Part shown: positions 60,142 through 64,000 of the stretch, piece by piece
How positions within the stretch are numbered: position 1 is the stretch's first letter
Layout: every line of letters begins with the position of its first letter
NCBI RefSeq assembly: GCF_015694735.1
Contig: NZ_JADQDP010000002.1
Location: forward strand, 1,054,001 to 1,118,000
Source: Hymenobacter properus
GTDB lineage: Bacteria; Bacteroidota; Bacteroidia; Cytophagales; Hymenobacteraceae
DNA: 64,000 bases
Direction of reading: 5' to 3'
Notes under the pieces: model-generated
Told to the model about the DNA's origin: nothing
The model's database searches: none
The model's input: the letters and a program-made list of their open reading frames with translations, nothing else
Translations under genes and position numbers: made by a program

Positions 60142-60588
60142 TTAAGCCGGCGAGTCGAGCACGATGGTCACCGGTCCGTCATTCACGAGGCTCACCTGCA
60201 TGTCGGCCCCGAAGATGCCGGTGGGTACGGGCTGGCCCAGTTCGGCGGCTACCATGGCCACGAACTGCTCATATAGCGGCTCGGCAATGGGCGGCGGGGC
60301 GGCCCCGATGTAGCTGGGGCGGTTGCCCTTGCGTGCATCGGCCAGCAGCGTAAACTGGCTCACCACCAGCACCTGGCCGCCCACGTCCTGCACGCTGCGG
60401 TTCATCTGCCCGTTTTCATCGCCAAAAATGCGCAGCTGCACCAGTTTGCGGCACATCCAGGTGAGGGCCGCGGGGGTATCGGTGGGGGCAAAGCCGGCCA
60501 GCACCAGCAGGCCCGGGCCAATTTGGCCGGTAAACTGGGCATCGACCGTGACCTGGGCGCTGCGGACGCGCTGAATGACGAGGCGCAT
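60142..60588 (-). CDS. dtd: D-aminoacyl-tRNA deacylase
   Basis: Cleaves D-amino acids (and misloaded Gly) from tRNA. The 148-aa product from ATG 60588 (MRLVIQRVRSAQVTV) has the catalytic VSQFTLLAD segment, KGNRPSY, and the Gly-cisPro region near NDGPVTIVLDS. The upstream in-frame extension to 60660 is not protein-like. It precedes the MazG-like gene. Confidence 0.95.
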   Translation of the reverse strand: MRLVIQRVRSAQVTVDAQFTGQIGPGLLVLAGFAPTDTPAALTWMCRKLVQLRIFGDENGQMNRSVQDVGGQVLVVSQFTLLADARKGNRPSYIGAAPPPIAEPLYEQFVAMVAAELGQPVPTGIFGADMQVSLVNDGPVTIVLDSPA

Positions 60589-60672
60589 AAGGGTAGACGT
60601 GAATAGCCAATGGTGGCAATTGCCCGCGAAGCTACGGCGCCCATGGTCTGTTTTGCGCATTTCGGAACCGGG

Positions 60673-61350
60673 CTAAGCCGCCCGGTAGCCCACGCCGTTC
60701 ACCGTTTCCAGAAAATCGGTGGGCGCATAGGGGGCCAGCGCGCGGCGCACGTTCATGATGTGGACGTCGATGAAGTTCGATGATTCCAGCGCTGCGACCG
60801 GGCGGCGGCTGATGTAGGCGCCCAACTGCTCGCGCGTGAGCACCTGCCCGCGGTGCGAAAGCAAGTGGTGCAGCACGTCGAACTGCATACGGCTGAGGTG
60901 CACATACTGTCCCTGATGGCAGAGCCGGCGGGCGGCCAAATCGAGCACAAAGCCCGGCCCGAAGTGAATGGCGGGCCTTTTGTGCCCCACCCGCTGCCTG
61001 ATGATGACGCGCATGCGGCGCTCCAACTCGGCCACCGAAACGGGTTTGGCCAGGCACTCGTCAGCGCCCAGGGCGAAGCCGCGCAGGCGGGGCTCCACGT
61101 CGGGCGTGGCCGTGAAAACGATGCACGACGTGGGGTGTGCTTCGTGGCGGGTGGCCAAGCAGATGAGGTCCAGCCCGTCGCCGTCGGGCAGGTCCTGCGC
61201 CAAGAGCACAAAGTCATAGGGGCGGCGGTCGAGGCAAGCGGTGGCTTCGGCCATGGTAGTAGCTATGTCGACCCCGTATTGGGCGCGCTGCAGAAAGCGG
61301 TGCAGCTGCTGCCGCGGCCGCGCCTCTGCTTCAACTAAGAGAACTTCCAT
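60673..61350 (-). CDS. OmpR/PhoB-family response regulator lacking the phospho-Asp
   Basis: The 225-aa product from ATG 61350 has a receiver domain and a C-terminal winged helix DNA-binding domain (FDVLHHLLSHRGQVLTREQL, FIDVHIMNVRRAL). Where ILLDxxLP is expected the sequence is VLLAQDLPDGDG: Ala51 replaces the phospho-acceptor, with Asp53 nearby. The acidic pair VEDE reads VEAE. Thr79 and Lys101 are kept. This looks like an atypical receiver that may act without phosphorylation, or by D53 (inference). It ends an HK-adaptor-RR arrangement. Confidence 0.88.
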   Translation of the reverse strand: MEVLLVEAEARPRQQLHRFLQRAQYGVDIATTMAEATACLDRRPYDFVLLAQDLPDGDGLDLICLATRHEAHPTSCIVFTATPDVEPRLRGFALGADECLAKPVSVAELERRMRVIIRQRVGHKRPAIHFGPGFVLDLAARRLCHQGQYVHLSRMQFDVLHHLLSHRGQVLTREQLGAYISRRPVAALESSNFIDVHIMNVRRALAPYAPTDFLETVNGVGYRAA

Positions 61351-61378
61351 TGCAAAAAGGGTTGGTTGACGGATAGCG

Positions 61379-62317
61379 TTACAGTGCCGCTGCGGCATCC
61401 AAGGTGGCGGCTTCGGGCAGTACCCGCACCTGGGCGTGCATGCCGGGCTTGAGCCGGTGGCCGGGGTTGGCCAGCACGCAGCGCACTTTCATTACCTTGC
61501 TTTCGTGGTCGAGCACGTGGTACACCCGGTCGATGGTGGCGCGCAGCGGGGCATCGGGGTAGCTCAGGGTGGTAATTTCCACGGCTTGGCCTTCGTGAAC
61601 CCGGCTCAGGTCCGATTCGAACACGTTGGCCAGCACCCACACCTTGTCCAGGTTGGCCACGGTGAAAGCCGCGTCCATGTCGGAGGCGTTGAAGCGCATC
61701 CCCGCGCTCAGCTTTTTCTCAATAATGAAGCCCGCCAATGGCGCTTTGAGGCTATAGGTGGTACCGGGGGCCACGCCGTAGGTTCGTAGCTGCTGCCGGC
61801 TGTTGGCGGCCGTGCTGGCGGCGCGCTCCATTTCCTTGCGGGCTTTGTACACGTCCTGACCGGCGCTGAGGCCGGCCTGGTGCAACTCCTCGGTCACGGC
61901 CAGGTTCTTGGTGGCCACGGCCAAGTCTGCTTTAGCGGTGGTGTGCTGGTTCTGGAAGTCGGCTATTTCGCTGCTTTTCAGCACGGCCAGCACCTGCCCC
62001 TGGCGCACTTCGTCGCCAAGGTCCACGCCCATGCGCTGCACTTCGCCGCCTACGCGCGGAAACACCCGGGCCGTATGGTCGGCGTCGGCGGCTATTTCGC
62101 CGCTAAGCACCAGTTCCACTGGCGTGGCTAAGTCGGCAGTTGGGGCGGCCTTCTGGCGCTGCGATACCGGCAGGGCCGGCGTGATTTCTTCGGCCGCTTC
62201 GGACTGTGGCGAGGAACAGGCGCCCAAGGCCAAAGCGCCTAGTAGCAGCCCGCGCCAGCCCACATTTCGCAGGCTCGGTTTCCAGGCAAAACCCGGCAGT
62301 AGATTAGGCTTTCTCAT
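61379..62317 (-). CDS. Efflux RND periplasmic adaptor (HlyD/CusB-like), short
   Basis: Adaptor subunits link an inner-membrane pump to an outer-membrane channel. The 312-aa product has a lipobox (LALGACSS, Cys ~34), a lipoyl-like/barrel-sandwich domain (VFPRVGGEVQRMGVDLGDEV), a helical hairpin (ADLAVATKNLAVTEELHQAG), and beta-barrel strands (LANVFESDLSRVHEGQAVEI). It stops after KPGMHAQVRVLPEAATLDAA. The C-terminal membrane-proximal domain, normally ~60-90 residues, is missing. No pump or TolC-like gene is present. Confidence 0.85.
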   Translation of the reverse strand: MRKPNLLPGFAWKPSLRNVGWRGLLLGALALGACSSPQSEAAEEITPALPVSQRQKAAPTADLATPVELVLSGEIAADADHTARVFPRVGGEVQRMGVDLGDEVRQGQVLAVLKSSEIADFQNQHTTAKADLAVATKNLAVTEELHQAGLSAGQDVYKARKEMERAASTAANSRQQLRTYGVAPGTTYSLKAPLAGFIIEKKLSAGMRFNASDMDAAFTVANLDKVWVLANVFESDLSRVHEGQAVEITTLSYPDAPLRATIDRVYHVLDHESKVMKVRCVLANPGHRLKPGMHAQVRVLPEAATLDAAAAL

Positions 62318-62522
62318 AGTGTTGCGGCGTTGATGACAGCCGCAAGACTACTGGCGAGGTATTAGAATCTGATTAGAAAACCTTAAATGTGTACTTTTTT
62401 TTGACTTTTGAACGAGGCAGGGGCGGTGCTCATCTCGCCCTCGGCGAACGGAATCGTGGTGGCAGCTCGGGCGCTCGGGCACATGGGCGCGGGCGCTGGT
62501 TCTATACCGTTCCACCAGCTGC

Positions 62523-63890
62523 TTAGGCCGTGGGCAGATGCACCAGCGCGGTGGTGCCTCGCCCCAATTCGGAATGCAGGTGCAGCTGCCCGCCGTGCTG
62601 CTCAATGATTTTGCGGGCCAGCGCCAGGCCCACGCCGTGCCCGGCCACGGGCCGCGCATTGGCTGCCCGATAAAACGGCTGAAACACCTGCGGCAGGTCG
62701 GCTGGAGCGATGCCAATGCCTTCGTCGCGGATGCGCAGCTGCACCTCGCCCGGCGCGTAGGCCAGCTCAATGCGTACCGGGTGGGGAGACGAGTACTTCA
62801 GCGCATTTTCCAGCAGGTTGCTGAGCGCCCGCACGAGCAAGGCCCGGTTGCCGGTAAGCTCCAACTGCTCAGGCTCGTCAGGCAGGCGGCCGGTGTACAT
62901 CTGCAGGCGCGGGCGCTGGCTGGGGTCCACGGCCGCGCAGGCCTCGGCCAGTAGCTCATCCACGCGAATGCAGGCGTCGTGCTCGGGCAAATGCACGTCG
63001 GCTTGGGCCAGCTCCAGCAGGTGGTTGAGCAGGGCGTTGAGCTGGGTGAGGTCGGCGAGCAGGTCGCGCAGGGAGGTCCGGTAGGCGGCGGGCTCCCGCT
63101 CGCGGGCCAGGGCCAGCTGCGCCTCGCCGATGCTGGCGGCCAGCGGTGTGCGCAGCTCGTGCGAGGCGTAGCGCACAAAGGAGCGTTGGGCCTCAAAGCT
63201 TCCTTCGAGGCGGTCGAGCAGGCGGTTGAAGGTTTGGGCCAGGCGCGCCAGCTCGTCTTTCGGGCGGTCTGGGGCGCCTTCGGCCACGCGCAGGTGCAGG
63301 TCGTGGGCGCTGATGCGCTCCAGCTGGTCATTCATGGCGGCAATGGGGGCCAGCGCCCGCCCCGCGAATACGCGCCCCGCCACGTAAATCAGCAGCAAGC
63401 TCAGCACAAACAGCGAAGCCAGGATGGAGGCCACGTAGCGCAGCCTGGCCTGGCCCGAGAGGTTTTCGGCCCCGGCCACCACCACAAAAGAGCCCTGGTT
63501 GTCGCGATAGAAAATGCCCACCGCCTGCCGCGAGCCATCGGTGAAATATTCCTCGTGTCCGGCTACTATGCGGGCCAGCACCGCCGGCGGCACTTCGAGC
63601 CGCACGTCTTCGCGCACGAAGCGCACTTCGCCTTTCACGTCATAAATCTGAATGATTTCTTCGGTGAGTGTGCGCTGGTAGCGCTTCTGAAATTCCTGAA
63701 AAACAGAGCTGCGCAGCTCGTCTTTTTCCAAGAAAATGTAAGCCGCCACTTCGGCCCGGTCGCGCAGGCGCTGCCGAAACTCGCGCTGGCTGTAGTCGTG
63801 CTGCAACAGAAAAGCCGTGCCCAGCACCACCAGCAAAATGAACGCCACCAGCCCCACAAACAACCAGATGAGGCGATTACGAATGGTCAT
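62523..63890 (-). CDS. Sensor histidine kinase (OmpR-partner type)
   Basis: The 455-aa inner-membrane kinase starts at ATG 63890 (MTIRNRLIWLFVG); an in-frame ATG ten codons upstream (63920) lies inside a palindromic repeat and is less likely. TM1 is at ~6-28, a periplasmic region at ~30-150, TM2 at ~155-177 with a HAMP domain, then HisKA with YASHELRTPL, the N box LSNLLENALKYSS, and G boxes RDEGIGIAP and GHGVGLALA. With the adjacent regulator it forms a CzcRS/CusRS-like pair by layout. Confidence 0.93.
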   Translation of the reverse strand: MTIRNRLIWLFVGLVAFILLVVLGTAFLLQHDYSQREFRQRLRDRAEVAAYIFLEKDELRSSVFQEFQKRYQRTLTEEIIQIYDVKGEVRFVREDVRLEVPPAVLARIVAGHEEYFTDGSRQAVGIFYRDNQGSFVVVAGAENLSGQARLRYVASILASLFVLSLLLIYVAGRVFAGRALAPIAAMNDQLERISAHDLHLRVAEGAPDRPKDELARLAQTFNRLLDRLEGSFEAQRSFVRYASHELRTPLAASIGEAQLALAREREPAAYRTSLRDLLADLTQLNALLNHLLELAQADVHLPEHDACIRVDELLAEACAAVDPSQRPRLQMYTGRLPDEPEQLELTGNRALLVRALSNLLENALKYSSPHPVRIELAYAPGEVQLRIRDEGIGIAPADLPQVFQPFYRAANARPVAGHGVGLALARKIIEQHGGQLHLHSELGRGTTALVHLPTA

Positions 63891-63914
63891 GGGCGTGGGG
63901 GAGCTTTTAAATTT

Positions 63915-64000
63915 TGTCATCCTGAGCGCAGCGAAGGACCTTCTCCTGTTTGCGCCGCTTGATTTACCGGAACTGTTCAGTGGTGAAAAGGTCCTTCGCT
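63915..64000. repeat. Palindromic repeat, TCATCCTGAGCG family, truncated by the window
   Basis: TGTCATCCTGAGCGCAGCG...AAGGTCCTTCGCT: left arm from 63915 and the first 14 bases of the right arm at 63987-64000. The spacer shares TGGTGAAAAGGTCC with the copy at 27020-27110. Upstream of the leftward kinase gene. Confidence 0.8.

Overview
The window comes from a high-GC member of the Bacteroidota, most like Hymenobacter or a close relative. This rests on three SusC/SusD outer-membrane pairs, type IX secretion proteins (PorQ, and an OmpA protein with PorE-like layout), TAnnTTTG-type promoters, scarce Shine-Dalgarno sequences, and many short palindromic intergenic repeats. The genus is inferred. I found no rRNA, tRNA, CRISPR array, transposase or prophage gene.

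Layout. 1-2.5 kb: end of a urease accessory locus (a C-terminal fragment, probably ureE, then ureF and ureG, with ureD convergent). 2.7-8.4 kb: small genes (degenerate J-domain membrane protein, ankyrin protein, short-chain dehydrogenase, DUF1304 protein, outer-membrane protein, unknowns). 8.5-12.7 kb: both methylmalonyl-CoA mutase subunits, separated by a MITE-like repeat. 12.9-14.7 kb: a 5'-nucleotidase split into two genes in reversed domain order. 15.0-16.6 kb: dnaA. 17.4-20.9 kb: OsmC, then a tight GH3-type acyl-adenylating enzyme / HAD / secreted protein / GreA-like group. 20.9-28.6 kb: PorE-like OmpA protein, Lon, PorQ and HslU. 28.6-45.0 kb: three SusC/SusD systems, two leftward and one rightward, without any glycoside hydrolase or dedicated regulator. 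45.1-46.1 kb: prfB with a classic +1 frameshift site. 46.3-48.8 kb: CZB protein, CHASE3 histidine kinase, single-domain response regulator. 48.8-50.0 kb: rnhB, a small acidic protein and a probable structured RNA. 50.2-60.6 kb: housekeeping and metabolism (NUDIX, PlsC, GatC, TPR membrane protein, ABC ATPase, cobalamin adenosyltransferase, branched-chain aminotransferase, GcvT, ComB, MazG-like, Dtd). 60.7-63.9 kb: an envelope or metal two-component locus with a pump-less efflux adaptor and a receiver lacking its phospho-acceptor Asp.

Functional links. The PduO-type adenosyltransferase can supply the cofactor for the B12-dependent mutase 45 kb away. Lon and HslU are cytoplasmic proteases. PorQ and the PorE-like protein belong to type IX secretion or envelope architecture. 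The SusCD pairs import unknown ligands through TonB.

The observations most worth following up are the candidate ncRNA at about 49.86-49.99 kb, the receiver without phospho-Asp beside an adaptor without a pump, the GH3 operon, a 7-bp tandem repeat inside mutB, an intrinsic terminator abutting the rnhB start codon, and the palindromic repeat families.
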